A stretch of 64,000 bases of DNA. Origin: Acidovorax sp. 1608163. Lineage in GTDB: Bacteria; Pseudomonadota; Gammaproteobacteria; Burkholderiales; Burkholderiaceae_C. Shown piece by piece: positions 18,388-28,253 of this stretch; position 1 is the first letter of the stretch; each line of letters opens with the position of its first letter. The stretch covers positions 3,482,501-3,546,500 of the forward strand of contig NZ_CP033069.1 in assembly GCF_003669015.1 (NCBI RefSeq), read 5' to 3'. The notes under the pieces were generated by a model. That model made no database searches. It worked only from the letters and a program-made list of their open reading frames with translations, and had not been told where the DNA came from. The translations under genes and the position numbers were made by a program.

Positions 18388-19437
18388 CTAGACCAAAGCG
18401 TCCAGCATTTTGCGAATCGGTGCAGGCAAACCGGTTTTGGACCACTGCTCTTTCGTCAACCACTGCCCGTCTCCATTGGGGCGAGAGCCTGTGGGCACCT
18501 GAGCCACAACGGGATGCAAGTGGAGGTCCCTGTGCGTCAAAACGTGCAGGAATACACCCACTTCCCGAGTTTGATCCACAGAGCCCAGTGACGAAGCCAA
18601 CGCCCACAAAGCATCACGGTCCGAAAATGCAGGCACACATTGCAGGCCTGCCCAGATGCCTTTGGGAGGACGTGTTTCCAACCACACAGCACCATCTTCC
18701 CGCAATACCACCAAAAGCCACCAAGACTCAGAACGGCGCGAAAGCTTGCGTGTCTTGACAGGGTACTTCTCTGGCTCGCCCGATTTTTGTGCAGCGCACA
18801 GGCCCATCAAGGGGCATATCAGGCACTGCGGATTCTTAGGCACACAGATGGTGGCACCCAAGTCCATCATTCCCTGCGTGTAGCGCGGCATGCTCACCGA
18901 AAGCTCATCCACCGGTAGCAAAGATTCCGCATGGTCCCACAGAACCCGCTCGTTTTTGGCAACGGACAAATCCGCATCGAATCCAAGCAGGCGCGTAAGA
19001 ACCCTGCGGACATTGGCATCCAGAATGGGGGCACGCTGTGAAAAACAAAAAGCCGCGATGGCACCGGCGGTAGACCGACCAATCCCAGGGAAATCGGCCA
19101 GCAATGCAACCGTACCGGGGAAGAGACCGCCGTACTCAGCGACCACCCGTTGGGCACAGCGATGCAGATTGCGTGCGCGGCTGTAGTATCCCAGGCCACT
19201 CCACAGCCCCAGGACTTCATCCAAAGAAGCCGAAGCCAATGCTCTCACATCTGGAAAACGCGCCAAAAATCGGGCGTAATAGTCGAGGACTGTCACCACC
19301 TGGGTTTGCTGCAGCATGATCTCTGAGAGCCAAACCCTGTAAGGATCTCTGGTTTGCTGCCAAGGCAAATGACTACGCCCGTGCTCAACCTGCCACCGTA
19401 CAACACGCGTGGCCACTGAATCAACAACCACGGTCAT
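18388..19437 (-). CDS. mutY: A/G-specific adenine glycosylase MutY
   Basis: 349 aa. It removes adenine mispaired with 8-oxoguanine. Catalytic Glu39 (LSEIMLQQTQ) and Asp140 (ILDANVRRVL) are present; the helix-hairpin-helix contains FPGIGRSTAGAIA; the 4Fe-4S ligands Cys198, 205, 208 and 214 have CX6CX2CX5C spacing; a NUDIX-like 8-oxoG recognition domain makes up the C-terminus. Its start overlaps the stop of the upstream dynamin-like gene by 4 bp (ATGA), indicating coupled translation. Confidence 0.96.
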   Translation of the reverse strand: MTVVVDSVATRVVRWQVEHGRSHLPWQQTRDPYRVWLSEIMLQQTQVVTVLDYYARFLARFPDVRALASASLDEVLGLWSGLGYYSRARNLHRCAQRVVAEYGGLFPGTVALLADFPGIGRSTAGAIAAFCFSQRAPILDANVRRVLTRLLGFDADLSVAKNERVLWDHAESLLPVDELSVSMPRYTQGMMDLGATICVPKNPQCLICPLMGLCAAQKSGEPEKYPVKTRKLSRRSESWWLLVVLREDGAVWLETRPPKGIWAGLQCVPAFSDRDALWALASSLGSVDQTREVGVFLHVLTHRDLHLHPVVAQVPTGSRPNGDGQWLTKEQWSKTGLPAPIRKMLDALV

Positions 19438-21395
19438 GCGATCAAGAAGTCCAGTGAAGCGTCTTGATGCTCTTCCTCAGGCAACGAAATCAATTGGGCG
19501 GTGAGTTCCTGCAAGCGGTGCTCAAGCTGAATCAACTCATCCTCACCCGCCTCAATTTCGGCAATGCGCTCAACCAGTCCACTGGCAGCTTGCTGAATGC
19601 GATCCACAGCCTCAATGCGGCGGGAGAAACTGCGCCGACGCTCCCTTAATTGAGCGTCGAGCTGTGCTGTCGCAGACTTGCTCCACAACTCCAGATCGTT
19701 GGCCGCCGATTCGTACACGGTACGCAAACGCGTTCCAAGTGCGCGCACCAAGCGCTCAGAAAACTCTGGTTGGGCCAGCTTCAGCGCATTGCTCACGCCA
19801 AGGTACTGCAAATGGCTTTGCTCAATTTGGGCCAGGTCGTGCAAAAAGTGCTCAAGCTGAGGCGGCGGCGGCACCTGCAAAGAGAACCCGAACTCCGCAT
19901 TCAATTGCCTGAATGTGCCGCCCAGCATCGCCTGGATCTCGGTACCGGAAGCCTGGGCTTTGTCCAAGGTGCCGCGCAATCTATCAAAGGTTTCCAGATA
20001 GATCTTGCGCACCCCGAGCTTCAAGCCCTTTTGCTGGAGCAACTGTGACAGCTCCGTCAACTCGGTTTTCAGAGCCTTGGAGCCGAGCTGATGAAACACC
20101 TCGCGCAACAGTTTGAGGTGTACGGCGCGCACAGCCTGAATCTTTGCAGTGCTGAGATCAAACTCCTGCTGCTCCTGCTCGATGCGATGCCGCATGCTCT
20201 CAATGACCGAGATATTCTTGCCGCGCAAGCTACGCAGCTCCGCCATCTGGTCATCGAGGTCACGGCGCCGGATGTTGATGACACGCGATGTTTCAGCGCG
20301 GAGATTGGCCACGCCCGTGGCCACAGCGGCACGCAAAATGGCTTGCCGTCGCCCCATCACGCCTTGCGCAAGTGCCTCCTCCAATGCAGGAAGTCCACTG
20401 GACTCCAGCAAAAGGTCGTCACAGGCAATTTTTGCGACCAGTCCCTTTTGGGCTGAGACAGGCACCACCTGATCTAACGGAATGCCCAGCATCTCTGCAG
20501 AAGTCCTGCATTGGCGATCCAGTTGCGCCTGCACCTGCTCTGGCGAATTCAAGGCATCCCACAAGGTGTCGATCTTGTTCAGAACAACAAGCCGCGCGTC
20601 CATGCTGTCAGTGGATGTGGCCAGATGCTCTCGCCAAATAGAGAGGTCCGAGCGGGTCACCCCGGTATCCGCACTGAGGATGAACACCACGGCATGCGCC
20701 TGCGGAATCAGGTTCACCGTCAGCTCTGGCTCTGCCCCAACCGCATTAAGTCCGGGCGTGTCCAGGATGACCAGCCCTTGTTTAAGTAACGGATGCGGAA
20801 TGTTGATCAACGCATGGCGCCACATGGGCACTTCCACCATGCCTTCAGCGTCAGGCACGGGGTTTTCTTCGGCAAGATCGTCGTGCCAAAAGCCCAAGGC
20901 CCTGGCATTGTCGAGACTCACCCGCCGAATTTCTGCGACTTTTTCGAGGGCTTTCGCAATCTGATCCGCGTCATTCACATCGAGCGGAATCTCAACCCAA
21001 CGATCATGCTTAAGACGCCACTCTGCCAAGCCTTGCATCTGCAGACGCGTCTCAATAGGAAGCAGCCTCAAGCTGGGAGCGAATGCGGGGTCGTAACCCA
21101 ACTCGGTGGGGCACATCGTTGTGCGCCCAGCGCTGGCAGGCATGATGCGCCGACCGTAGTCGGCAAAGAAAATGGAGTTGATCAACTCCGACTTGCCACG
21201 CGAAAACTCGGCCACGAAGGCCACCATGACTTTGTCAGTCCGGACCTGATTTTCCAAGCGCTGAAGCCGCTCCTGCACAGCAGCATCCATAAGATCATGG
21301 CCAGACATCCACTCGGCAAGCTGCTTGAGCTGCTGAGCAAATGCACGTCGCCATGCACCATGCTGGTCGAACTGTTCGTTGAATGAGGGTCCCAC
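19434..21395 (-). CDS. Dynamin-family GTPase
   Basis: 653 aa. GTPase motifs: G1 AEFSRGKS (62-69, with Ala at the usual first Gly), G2 RTTMCPTEL, G3 DTPG (212-215) and G4 NKID (273-276). After the GTPase domain come long charged helices with heptad-like spacing (about 370-650), as in bacterial dynamin-like proteins. No transmembrane span is visible. The start is a GTG at 21395 with GGGAG about 5 nt upstream. It sits between mutM and mutY, overlapping mutY by 4 bp. E. coli CrfC is a dynamin-like protein tied to replication forks, so a DNA-linked role is possible, but that is inference. Confidence 0.88.
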   Translation of the reverse strand: MGPSFNEQFDQHGAWRRAFAQQLKQLAEWMSGHDLMDAAVQERLQRLENQVRTDKVMVAFVAEFSRGKSELINSIFFADYGRRIMPASAGRTTMCPTELGYDPAFAPSLRLLPIETRLQMQGLAEWRLKHDRWVEIPLDVNDADQIAKALEKVAEIRRVSLDNARALGFWHDDLAEENPVPDAEGMVEVPMWRHALINIPHPLLKQGLVILDTPGLNAVGAEPELTVNLIPQAHAVVFILSADTGVTRSDLSIWREHLATSTDSMDARLVVLNKIDTLWDALNSPEQVQAQLDRQCRTSAEMLGIPLDQVVPVSAQKGLVAKIACDDLLLESSGLPALEEALAQGVMGRRQAILRAAVATGVANLRAETSRVINIRRRDLDDQMAELRSLRGKNISVIESMRHRIEQEQQEFDLSTAKIQAVRAVHLKLLREVFHQLGSKALKTELTELSQLLQQKGLKLGVRKIYLETFDRLRGTLDKAQASGTEIQAMLGGTFRQLNAEFGFSLQVPPPPQLEHFLHDLAQIEQSHLQYLGVSNALKLAQPEFSERLVRALGTRLRTVYESAANDLELWSKSATAQLDAQLRERRRSFSRRIEAVDRIQQAASGLVERIAEIEAGEDELIQLEHRLQELTAQLISLPEEEHQDASLDFLIA

Positions 21396-21505
21396 TTTGC
21401 TCCCGGAATGCGATAGTCGGTCTGCAAGCAGACATGAACAAAATATAGCACCGACCGCTCTGCCTACATAACGCGGCCCATGATCAGCCCATCAAGCTGT
21501 TACAA

Positions 21506-22318
21506 CTATCGTTGGCAAACAGGACAATAAAAGCTGCTGCGTTGACTCTGGCGCACCATTTTGATGGGCGTGGCGCACACATGGCAGGGCGCTTGGGCAC
21601 GCCCATAAACCTGAGCCGCCGTCTGAAAATGGCCACTGGCGCCATCTGCGCTAGAAAAGTCCTTCAAGCTACTTCCCCCCATTTGCACAGCCCTCTCCAG
21701 CACTTCGCAAATACTCTGGTGCAAGCGCTTGATCCGGGCAATCGTTAACCCAGAAGACCGTACTGTGGGGCGTATGCCAGCCAGAAAAAGGGCTTCGGAC
21801 GCATAAATGTTGCCCACCCCCACCACCAAGCGCCCTGCAAGCAGCAGTTGCTTGATTGGCAAACGGCTCGACCGCACGCCTTGCACAAACGTATCAACGG
21901 CAAAGGCGCCTCCCAGAGGCTCCATGCCCAAACCCCCGAGCAGCTTGACCGCGACAGGGTCACCCTCGTCCACTGCATAAACCACAGCGCCAAAACGCCG
22001 TGGGTCATGCAAGCGCAGCGTTCCGCTGGAAGTCACCAAATCCCAGTGGTCATGCTTGTCCGCTTCGGGCAAATGCGACGCAAATCGCAAACTCCCCGAC
22101 ATTCCCAAGTGAACCAGCAACATCCCCCGATCTAGGTCCAGCAAGAGGTACTTGCCACGGCGCCGAACCCGCACCACGAATCGACCAACCACCGCGTTCG
22201 GCTCACACCCCAAGGGCCAACGCAAGGGTTTCCCCATTCGCATGGAGAGCACCTGAGCACCCGCAATGGCGTCCGCGAAGCTGCGTCGAGTGACCTCAAC
22301 CTCTGGCAACTCAGGCAT
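21506..22318 (-). CDS. mutM: Formamidopyrimidine-DNA glycosylase (Fpg/MutM)
   Basis: 270 aa. It excises 8-oxoguanine and formamidopyrimidines. The N-terminus [11 protein letters not shown] supplies the catalytic Pro and Glu; the helix-two-turn-helix contains [13 protein letters not shown]; the C-terminal zinc finger CX2C...CX2C (CHVC and CPVC) is complete. It is the first gene of mutM-dynamin-mutY on the minus strand, with a 110-bp gap to the GTPase gene. Its start is divergent from the TPR gene. Confidence 0.97.
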   Translation of the reverse strand: MPELPEVEVTRRSFADAIAGAQVLSMRMGKPLRWPLGCEPNAVVGRFVVRVRRRGKYLLLDLDRGMLLVHLGMSGSLRFASHLPEADKHDHWDLVTSSGTLRLHDPRRFGAVVYAVDEGDPVAVKLLGGLGMEPLGGAFAVDTFVQGVRSSRLPIKQLLLAGRLVVGVGNIYASEALFLAGIRPTVRSSGLTIARIKRLHQSICEVLERAVQMGGSSLKDFSSADGASGHFQTAAQVYGRAQAPCHVCATPIKMVRQSQRSSFYCPVCQR

Positions 22319-22349
22319 ATGCAGTCTCTTCGAGCAAGGGGGTGTACAT

Positions 22350-24128
22350 GTGGATTATTATGGTTCGATGGAGCATATTCATCGCTTTCGCTTGATCCCC
22401 CTGACCACTGTTTTGGCGCTTGCCGCGACTTGCAGTTGGGCTCAACCAGTACAAACAGCCAAACAAAAAACAGCCACGACCGACGTCGCAGAGGAAGGTA
22501 CGCCGGCAGACGGTAACCTTTTCTACGAAGTTTTGCTTGGAGAAGTCACCACACGCACGGGCGATCCAGGTGCAGGCTATGCCTTGATGCTGGACGCCGC
22601 CCGGCGCAGCCACAGCAGCCAGCTGTATCAACGGGCTGCCGACATTGCCTTGCAATCACGCTCTGGCGAATATGCGTTGGCAGCAGCCAAGGCGTGGCAA
22701 GAAGACCACCCCCAATCCCGGGAGGCCAATCGCTATGTGCTCCAGATCCTGATTGCCCTCAACAGAGTCAGTGAAACCGCAGCGCCATTGCAGCAACTCA
22801 TCCTGCAAGCGCCTGCGCCCGGCAAAGTCGGCATTTTGAGCGCCATCCCACAGATGTATGGGCGCGTAAGCGATAAAGCTGCCGCAGCCAGAGCAGTACA
22901 AGAAGCACTCAAAGCCGAAATAGCCAATCCGTCCACCGGGGCAGCGGCCTGGATTACCGTGGGACGCATGCGTTTGGCCGCTGGCGACCAACCCGGATCG
23001 CTGGAAAGTCTCGCGAAGGCGCAGGCCATCGACCCTGCCCATGAAGGTTTGGCCAGACTCGCGTTGGAGCTTCTGGATGAAGGTCGTAACGAAGCCAAGC
23101 CTTTTGTTACACACTTTCTACAACAACAGCCAGCCCCTGAAATCCGGATGCTCTATGCACGGGTTCTGCTTGCCCAATCCCAATTTACAGAAGCATCAGA
23201 CCAACTGCATCGAGTCACCCAAGACAAGCCTGATATGGCAGAGGCATGGCTTGTGCTCGCCAGCCTGCAGATGCAGGATCAAAAGCTGACGCTGGCAGCA
23301 GAATCCTTGCGCAAGTTCATGGACATAGCCCAAGCTGCGGGTGATACCGAGATCAACCAGCGGATCATGACCCAAGCCTATGTGCTGGCCGCGCAAATTG
23401 CAGAAAAGCAAGGCGACCTGAAGGCGGCGCAGGGCTGGTTGGATCGCATCGAAAGTCCCAACGATTCTTTCAGCGTGCAACGCCAACGCGCGTCCATTCT
23501 GGCCAAGCAAGGGCGCATGAATGAAGCAAGGGCCTTGCTAAAAGAGCTGCCAGGCAGCAACGCAGAAGAGCAACGGATGAAACTGTTGGCCGAAGTGCAA
23601 TTGCTCAAAGAGCACAACCAAAACGAAGAAGCTTTTCAGCTGCAGGGCAAAGCACTGAACGAGTCACCAGAAGACAACGACTTGGCCTATGACCAAGCCA
23701 TGCTGGCAGAAAAAACGGGGCGACTGGATGTCATGGAAAAGCTGCTGCGCCAAGTCATCGCACGGCAGCCCGACTACCACCATGCCTACAACGCTCTGGG
23801 CTATTCGCTTGCAGACCGTGGGGTGCGGTTGAACGAAGCCAAGCAGCTCATTCAAAAAGCCCTTGACCTCGCCCCCGGTGACCCATTCATCACAGACAGC
23901 TTGGCCTGGGCGGAATTCCGCTTGGGCAACAAGGCCCAGGCACAGCAACTGCTGCAATCCGCCTTCTCCAAAAAGCCCGACGCTGAAATAGCAGCCCACC
24001 TGGGTGAAGTGTTCTGGAGCCAGGGCAATACAGAGAAAGCCAAAGCCATCTGGAAAGAGGGCTTGCGGCTGAGCCCCGACAACCAGACGCTCAAAGAAAC
24101 GCTCAAGCGCCTCGGGGTTTCATTTTGA
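22350..24128 (+). CDS. Secreted tetratricopeptide-repeat protein
   Basis: 592 aa from the GTG at 22350, which is preceded by a near-consensus ribosome-binding site (AAGGGGGTG); the ATG at 22368 would give 586 aa and places the signal peptide first ([20 protein letters not shown]). The rest is alpha-helical TPR repeats, clearest at residues ~450-585, where Asp-Pro-Ala-like helix turns recur. It overlaps lolB by 1 nt (TGATG). Adjacency to lolB suggests a periplasmic or outer-membrane scaffolding role; the exact function is unknown. Confidence 0.88.
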   Translation: MDYYGSMEHIHRFRLIPLTTVLALAATCSWAQPVQTAKQKTATTDVAEEGTPADGNLFYEVLLGEVTTRTGDPGAGYALMLDAARRSHSSQLYQRAADIALQSRSGEYALAAAKAWQEDHPQSREANRYVLQILIALNRVSETAAPLQQLILQAPAPGKVGILSAIPQMYGRVSDKAAAARAVQEALKAEIANPSTGAAAWITVGRMRLAAGDQPGSLESLAKAQAIDPAHEGLARLALELLDEGRNEAKPFVTHFLQQQPAPEIRMLYARVLLAQSQFTEASDQLHRVTQDKPDMAEAWLVLASLQMQDQKLTLAAESLRKFMDIAQAAGDTEINQRIMTQAYVLAAQIAEKQGDLKAAQGWLDRIESPNDSFSVQRQRASILAKQGRMNEARALLKELPGSNAEEQRMKLLAEVQLLKEHNQNEEAFQLQGKALNESPEDNDLAYDQAMLAEKTGRLDVMEKLLRQVIARQPDYHHAYNALGYSLADRGVRLNEAKQLIQKALDLAPGDPFITDSLAWAEFRLGNKAQAQQLLQSAFSKKPDAEIAAHLGEVFWSQGNTEKAKAIWKEGLRLSPDNQTLKETLKRLGVSF

Positions 24129-24658
24129 TGCGTGATGCGCGCTATTTGACATGTGATGCACCGCAATCCTCCCTGCGCAGAGGGATGCTTCTGAGCATCT
24201 CAAGCACCCTGTTGGGAGGGCTTGTGGGCTGCGCACTCCCCCCTCGCACCACCAATGCAGAGACTCCATTCTGGTCGGGGCGCATTGCGCTACAGGTAGA
24301 AGGCGACACACCCCAATCGTTTGCAGCCTTGTTTGAACTGGAAGGCGAAGAAAGCCAAGGCCAACTCACGCTGTTCAGCCCCCTGGGCACTACGCTGGGG
24401 CAATTGCGCTGGGATGCAGGCACCGCGACCTTGCAAACCGGCCAACAAATTCAGCGCTCCGACTCGCTGGACGCCTTGGTGCTCCAACTGACCGGTGCAG
24501 CATTGCCAGTCAAAGCCATTTTTCATTGGCTAAAGGGCTCCCAAGCAGAGGCAGCCGGCTGGACTTCTGACTTGAGTGCGGCCCACCAAGGTCGCATCAC
24601 GGCGCAGCGGGTCCTCCCCGAGCCCAAGGCGACGCTGCGCATCTCGCTGTCCCACTGA
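24128..24658 (+). CDS. lolB: Outer-membrane lipoprotein insertase LolB
   Basis: 176 aa. It accepts lipoproteins from LolA and inserts them into the outer membrane. The lipobox LVGC places the lipidated Cys at 35; the mature protein has the LolB pattern FWSGRIALQV, a beta-rich core and FHWLKG in the C-terminal half. The long N-terminal region before the hydrophobic stretch makes an internal start (Met20) possible. The start overlaps the TPR gene stop. Confidence 0.88.
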   Translation: MRDARYLTCDAPQSSLRRGMLLSISSTLLGGLVGCALPPRTTNAETPFWSGRIALQVEGDTPQSFAALFELEGEESQGQLTLFSPLGTTLGQLRWDAGTATLQTGQQIQRSDSLDALVLQLTGAALPVKAIFHWLKGSQAEAAGWTSDLSAAHQGRITAQRVLPEPKATLRISLSH

Positions 24659-24678
24659 GCCTGGCTCAACACCAACGT

Positions 24679-25530
24679 ATGCAAGCGCTTTACGACGTTC
24701 CCGCCCCAGCAAAGCTGAATCTGTTTTTGCATATCACCGGCCGCAGAGAGGACGGATATCACCTGCTTCAGTCAGTCTTCATGCTGCTGGACTGGTGCGA
24801 CACGCTCCACTTTGAAATGCGGTCCGACGGGAGACTCAGCCGCGAGGATCTCGACACTGAACTGCCCGCCATGGACCTGACCCTGCGAGCAGCCCACGCA
24901 CTGCAAGAGGCCACGGGCTGCCGCGCAGGCGCACACATTGGAGTGCAAAAAAACATTCCAGCGCAAGCAGGCATGGGCGGCGGCTCGTCAGATGCAGCAA
25001 CCACCCTGATCGCCCTCAACCGCCTCTGGAAGCTGAACCTTCCCCGCCCAGCGCTGGAGCGCATCGGCTTGGCATTGGGTGCAGACGTTCCGTTTTTTTT
25101 GCGCGGGCACAACGCCTGGGTGGAAGGAATTGGTGAGACAATCCGGCCCCTTGAGCCAGGACAACAACCACCATCTACGCAATTTGTGGTGGTCAAACCT
25201 CAGGCCGGATTGGAGACAAAAGCAATTTTTTCTTCACCCGTTCTGAAGCGCGATTCAAGTCATGCTACAATCTTAGGCTTTGCTGCAGCACACTACGACT
25301 TTGGTCGTAACGACTTGCAGCCAGTCGCAGAAAGTTTGTGCCCCGATGTGAAAAAAGCCATAAATTGGCTGAAATTCAAAGGAATGCATGCTAGAATGAC
25401 GGGCTCGGGTAGTGCAGTGTTTGCACAAATGCCGCGCGATGTCAATTTTCAGGACGCTCCCAGCGAATGGAAAATTAAAACATGCGGCAATCTGATGATT
25501 CATCCTCTGGCAGGGTGGGTTTCAGAATGA
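24679..25530 (+). CDS. ispE: 4-diphosphocytidyl-2-C-methyl-D-erythritol kinase
   Basis: 283 aa GHMP kinase of the MEP isoprenoid pathway. [21 protein letters not shown] at the N-terminus carries the conserved Lys and Asn; the ATP loop is [24 protein letters not shown] is near the C-terminus. The last third of the gene is markedly more AT-rich than the rest and contains two extended -10 elements that probably serve the downstream tRNA-Gln-prs unit. Confidence 0.96.
   Translation: MQALYDVPAPAKLNLFLHITGRREDGYHLLQSVFMLLDWCDTLHFEMRSDGRLSREDLDTELPAMDLTLRAAHALQEATGCRAGAHIGVQKNIPAQAGMGGGSSDAATTLIALNRLWKLNLPRPALERIGLALGADVPFFLRGHNAWVEGIGETIRPLEPGQQPPSTQFVVVKPQAGLETKAIFSSPVLKRDSSHATILGFAAAHYDFGRNDLQPVAESLCPDVKKAINWLKFKGMHARMTGSGSAVFAQMPRDVNFQDAPSEWKIKTCGNLMIHPLAGWVSE
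25243..25271 (+). promoter_or_regulatory. Possible extended -10 promoter inside ispE (distal)
   Basis: CTGAAG (25243-25248), a 17-nt spacer ending in TGC, then TACAAT (25266-25271). A near copy lies 126 bp downstream. Confidence 0.45.
25369..25397 (+). promoter_or_regulatory. Possible extended -10 promoter inside ispE (proximal)
   Basis: CTGAAA (25369-25374), a 17-nt spacer ending in ATGC, then TAGAAT (25392-25397), about 165 bp upstream of tRNA-Gln. It has the same layout as the upstream element. Confidence 0.5.
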
Positions 25531-25566
25531 AATTAAGGTTGATTGCCTTCGGCAGTTGACCCGTGT

Positions 25567-25643
25567 AGGGGAGTCGCCAAGCTGGTTAAGGCACCGGATT
25601 TTGATTCCGGCATGCGAAGGTTCGAATCCTTCTTCCCCTGCCA
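25567..25643 (+). tRNA. tRNA-Gln(TTG)
   Basis: A 77-nt cloverleaf with encoded CCA. Acceptor AGGGGAG pairs with TTCCCCT; anticodon stem CCGGA / TCCGG with loop TTTTGAT gives anticodon TTG; T-arm GAAGG-TTCGAAT-CCTTC. It lies between ispE and prs with no terminator before prs, so it may be processed from an mRNA that also carries prs. Confidence 0.97.
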
Positions 25644-25690
25644 AATTCTCGTTTCCGCATACAGGCTTTTTTCAGACTGCTGGGATGCTC

Positions 25691-26662
25691 ATGCAAGCCA
25701 ACCAACCCGACTTCATGGTTTTCACCGGCAATGCCAATCCTGGCATGGCAGCTGAAATTGCAAAACACCTTGGCACCCAATTGGGCGCAGCCGATGTGGG
25801 CCGATTCTCTGACGGTGAAGTCACTGTCGAAATCAAGCAAAACGTTCGTGCACGCGATGTGTTCGTGGTTCAGTCCACTTGCGCACCAACGAACGACAAC
25901 CTCATGGAATTGCTGATCATGGTGGATGCGCTCAAGCGCGCATCGGCCGAACGCATCAGTGCCGTGATTCCTTATTTTGGCTACGCCCGCCAAGACCGCC
26001 GCCCCCGCTCCACACGCGTGCCCATCACCGCCAAAGTGGTGGCCAACATGCTGCAGGCCGTCGGGGTGGCCCGTGTGCTGACGATGGATCTGCACGCGGA
26101 CCAGATTCAAGGGTTCTTCGATATTCCCGTAGACAACATCTACGCATCGCCTGTGCTGCTGGGTGACCTGCGCCAAAAGAACTACGAAGACCTGATTGTG
26201 GTCTCCCCCGACGTGGGTGGTGTGGTGCGCGCTCGCGCATTGGCCAAGCAACTGGGTTGCGATCTGGCCATCATCGACAAGCGTCGCCCCAAGGCCAACG
26301 TTTCGGAAGTGATGCACGTGATCGGTGAGATCGAAGGCCGCAACTGCGTCATCATGGACGACATGATCGACACGGCTGGCACGCTGGTCAAAGCCGCCGA
26401 AGTGCTCAAGGAGCGCGGTGCCAAGAAGGTGTACGCCTACTGTACCCACCCCATTTTCTCGGGTCCTGCCATCGAACGCATTTCCAAGGGCTCGGCCCTG
26501 GATGAGATCGTGGTGACCAACACCATCCCATTGAGCGAAACCGCCAAGGGATGTTCCAAGATTCGCCAATTGTCCGTGGCACCGCTGATTGCAGAGACGA
26601 TCCAGCGCATTGCCAAGGGCGAGTCGGTGATGAGCCTGTTCTCGGACCAAGACAACGCCTGA
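25691..26662 (+). CDS. prs: Ribose-phosphate pyrophosphokinase
   Basis: 323 aa from the ATG at 25691 (MQANQPDF); an ATG two codons earlier is also open. It makes PRPP from ribose-5-phosphate and ATP for nucleotide, His and Trp synthesis. Motifs: [36 protein letters not shown], and the PRPP loop [10 protein letters not shown]. The open frame runs back through tRNA-Gln, but that part is not coding. Confidence 0.97.
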   Translation: MQANQPDFMVFTGNANPGMAAEIAKHLGTQLGAADVGRFSDGEVTVEIKQNVRARDVFVVQSTCAPTNDNLMELLIMVDALKRASAERISAVIPYFGYARQDRRPRSTRVPITAKVVANMLQAVGVARVLTMDLHADQIQGFFDIPVDNIYASPVLLGDLRQKNYEDLIVVSPDVGGVVRARALAKQLGCDLAIIDKRRPKANVSEVMHVIGEIEGRNCVIMDDMIDTAGTLVKAAEVLKERGAKKVYAYCTHPIFSGPAIERISKGSALDEIVVTNTIPLSETAKGCSKIRQLSVAPLIAETIQRIAKGESVMSLFSDQDNA

Positions 26663-26711
26663 TGACCAGCGGGCTCCCCTCAAGGGAAGCCGCGTTTTCA
26701 TCGACGCTGCA

Positions 26712-26735
26712 ACAAGCCTCCTTCGGGAGGCTTGT
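26712..26735 (+). terminator. TTCG-tetraloop hairpin behind prs
   Basis: Perfect 10-bp stem ACAAGCCTCC / GGAGGCTTGT closed by TTCG. No T-run follows, so it may be a processing or stability element rather than a complete terminator. Confidence 0.6.
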
Positions 26736-26756
26736 CCGTTCGAGAACAACCCAGTA

Positions 26757-26792
26757 GGTCTGCCATACGCGATACGCAGGCAGATCTTTTTT
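26757..26792 (+). terminator. Terminator-like hairpin in the rplY leader
   Basis: GGTCTGCC (26757-26764) pairs with GGCAGATC (26779-26786) with one G-U pair, followed by six T. It ends 45 bp before the rplY ATG and could act as an attenuator. Confidence 0.65.
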
Positions 26793-26837
26793 AACAGGGA
26801 ACGACTGGTCGCGGTCGACCCTTTCCAGGAGCTAACT

Positions 26838-27470
26838 ATGAACTTCGTCGCTTTTGAGCGCGCCAAGCAAGGTACGGGTGCGAGCCGCCGTCTGCGCAAT
26901 TCGGGCAAGACGCCTGGCATCGTGTACGGCGGTGCTGCGGAACCCCAACTGATCGAGATCGACCACAACGCTCTGTGGCACGCCCTCAAGAAGGAAGCCT
27001 TCCACTCCAGCGTGCTGGACATGGAAGTGGCTGGCAAGACTGCCAAGGTTGTGCTGCGCGACGTGCAATACCACCCCTACAAGCAATTGGTTCTGCACAT
27101 CGACTTCCAGCGCGTGGACGACAAGACCAAGCTGCACCTGAAGGTGCCACTGCACTTCAGCGGTGCAGAAGAGTCCCCTGCCGTCAAGGTGGACAAGTGC
27201 ATGGTCAACCCCATCGTGAACGAACTCGATGTGACCTGCATGCCTTCGGACCTGCCAGAGTTCATCGCTGTCGATCTGTCCAAGCTGGAAAAGGGCGTGT
27301 CCCTGAACCTCAAGGACATCAAGCTGCCCAAGGGCGTGAGCGCCGTGATCCGTGGCAACAAGCAAAACCCTGTGCTCGTGTCGGTGGTGCCTCCAGTGGT
27401 GGTGGAAGACACCCCAGCTGAAGCCGCTCCAGCTGCTGACGCCAAGGGCAAGGGCAAGGGCAAGAAGTAA
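26838..27470 (+). CDS. rplY: Ribosomal protein bL25 (long form with Ctc-like C-domain)
   Basis: 210 aa. The N-terminal ~90 residues are the 5S-rRNA-binding L25 domain ([21 protein letters not shown]), and a C-terminal Ctc/TL5-type beta domain follows, ending in a short Ala/Pro then Lys/Gly tail (KGKGKGKK). E. coli L25 has only the first domain. AGGAG lies 9 nt before the ATG. The leader contains two hairpins, and a strong terminator follows the gene. Confidence 0.97.
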   Translation: MNFVAFERAKQGTGASRRLRNSGKTPGIVYGGAAEPQLIEIDHNALWHALKKEAFHSSVLDMEVAGKTAKVVLRDVQYHPYKQLVLHIDFQRVDDKTKLHLKVPLHFSGAEESPAVKVDKCMVNPIVNELDVTCMPSDLPEFIAVDLSKLEKGVSLNLKDIKLPKGVSAVIRGNKQNPVLVSVVPPVVVEDTPAEAAPAADAKGKGKGKK

Positions 27471-27526
27471 GCTCAGGCTTGCATTGACTCCCCTGCTGCT
27501 GCCGCCCTATACAGGGTTGGCAGCCC

Positions 27527-27557
27527 AAACGGCCCACCCATGTGGGCCGTTTTTTTT
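27527..27557 (+). terminator. Intrinsic terminator of rplY
   Basis: Perfect 11-bp stem AAACGGCCCAC / GTGGGCCGTTT with a 4-nt loop, continued by a T-run. Confidence 0.93.
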
Positions 27558-27583
27558 GATCTGCTCCACAGATAATCGCCGAC

Positions 27584-28195
27584 ATGATCAAGCTGTTTGT
27601 GGGCCTGGGCAATCCCGGGCCAGACTATGAGGCCACGCGCCACAACGCCGGGTTCTGGTGGATTGATGCACTGGCACGCGAGTTGAAAGTGCACTTGGTG
27701 CCTGAGCGCAGCTACTACGGGCTGGCGGGCCGCGCCACGGTGCACGGGCAAAGCGTCTGGCTGCTGCAACCGCAGACCTTCATGAACCTCTCCGGCAAAT
27801 CGGTCGCATCGCTGGCACGCTTCTTCAAGATCCAGCCAGATGAGATTCTGATAGTGCACGACGAGCTGGACCTCCCACCAGGCCAGGTCAAGCTCAAGCG
27901 CGGCGGCAGCCACGCAGGCCACAACGGGTTGAGGGACATCCATGCCCAACTGGGCTCGCCCGACTACTGGCGCTTGCGCATCGGCATCGGCCACCCGGGC
28001 GAAAAAGCCGAAGTCCCCCACTGGGTGCTCAAAAAGCCGGCCCCCGACCAGCGCACGCTGATTGAAGACAGCATTGCCCACTCGCTCAAGGCCCACCCCG
28101 CCCTGCTGGGAGGCGACATGGACAAAGCCACCTTGCTGGTGCACACCACCAAGCCCCCACGCCCCAAGCCGCCTCGGCCTGCCGAAACGTTCTGA
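27584..28195 (+). CDS. pth: Peptidyl-tRNA hydrolase
   Basis: 203 aa. It cleaves peptidyl-tRNAs released from stalled ribosomes. [18 protein letters not shown] near the N-terminus carries the catalytic His and the conserved Asn; HDELDLPPG and [15 protein letters not shown] follow. The C-terminus ends in a Pro/Lys/Arg-rich tail. It starts 27 bp behind the rplY terminator and is convergent with the ferredoxin gene across ~195 bp of repeats and palindromes. Confidence 0.97.
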   Translation: MIKLFVGLGNPGPDYEATRHNAGFWWIDALARELKVHLVPERSYYGLAGRATVHGQSVWLLQPQTFMNLSGKSVASLARFFKIQPDEILIVHDELDLPPGQVKLKRGGSHAGHNGLRDIHAQLGSPDYWRLRIGIGHPGEKAEVPHWVLKKPAPDQRTLIEDSIAHSLKAHPALLGGDMDKATLLVHTTKPPRPKPPRPAETF

Positions 28196-28207
28196 TACTT
28201 CAACAAT

Positions 28208-28253
28208 TTGCTATGTTTTAGATAGCTGCTAGCGCTTGATTGATAAGCGCTAG
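28208..28253 (-). repeat. Intergenic repeat family A, copy 4 (inverted)
   Basis: TTGCTAT, GATAGCTG, CTAGCGCTT and AAGCGCTAG read here in the opposite orientation to copy 1. It lies just behind the pth stop. A 14-bp perfect palindrome GACCCAATTGGGTC (28255-28268) abuts it, and a further hairpin ACGATGC / GCATCGT lies at about 28330-28350. Confidence 0.8.

Noticed and set aside
25556..25690. Extension of prs through tRNA-Gln
   Set aside because: The bases fold as tRNA-Gln; PRPP synthetase similarity begins at 25691.
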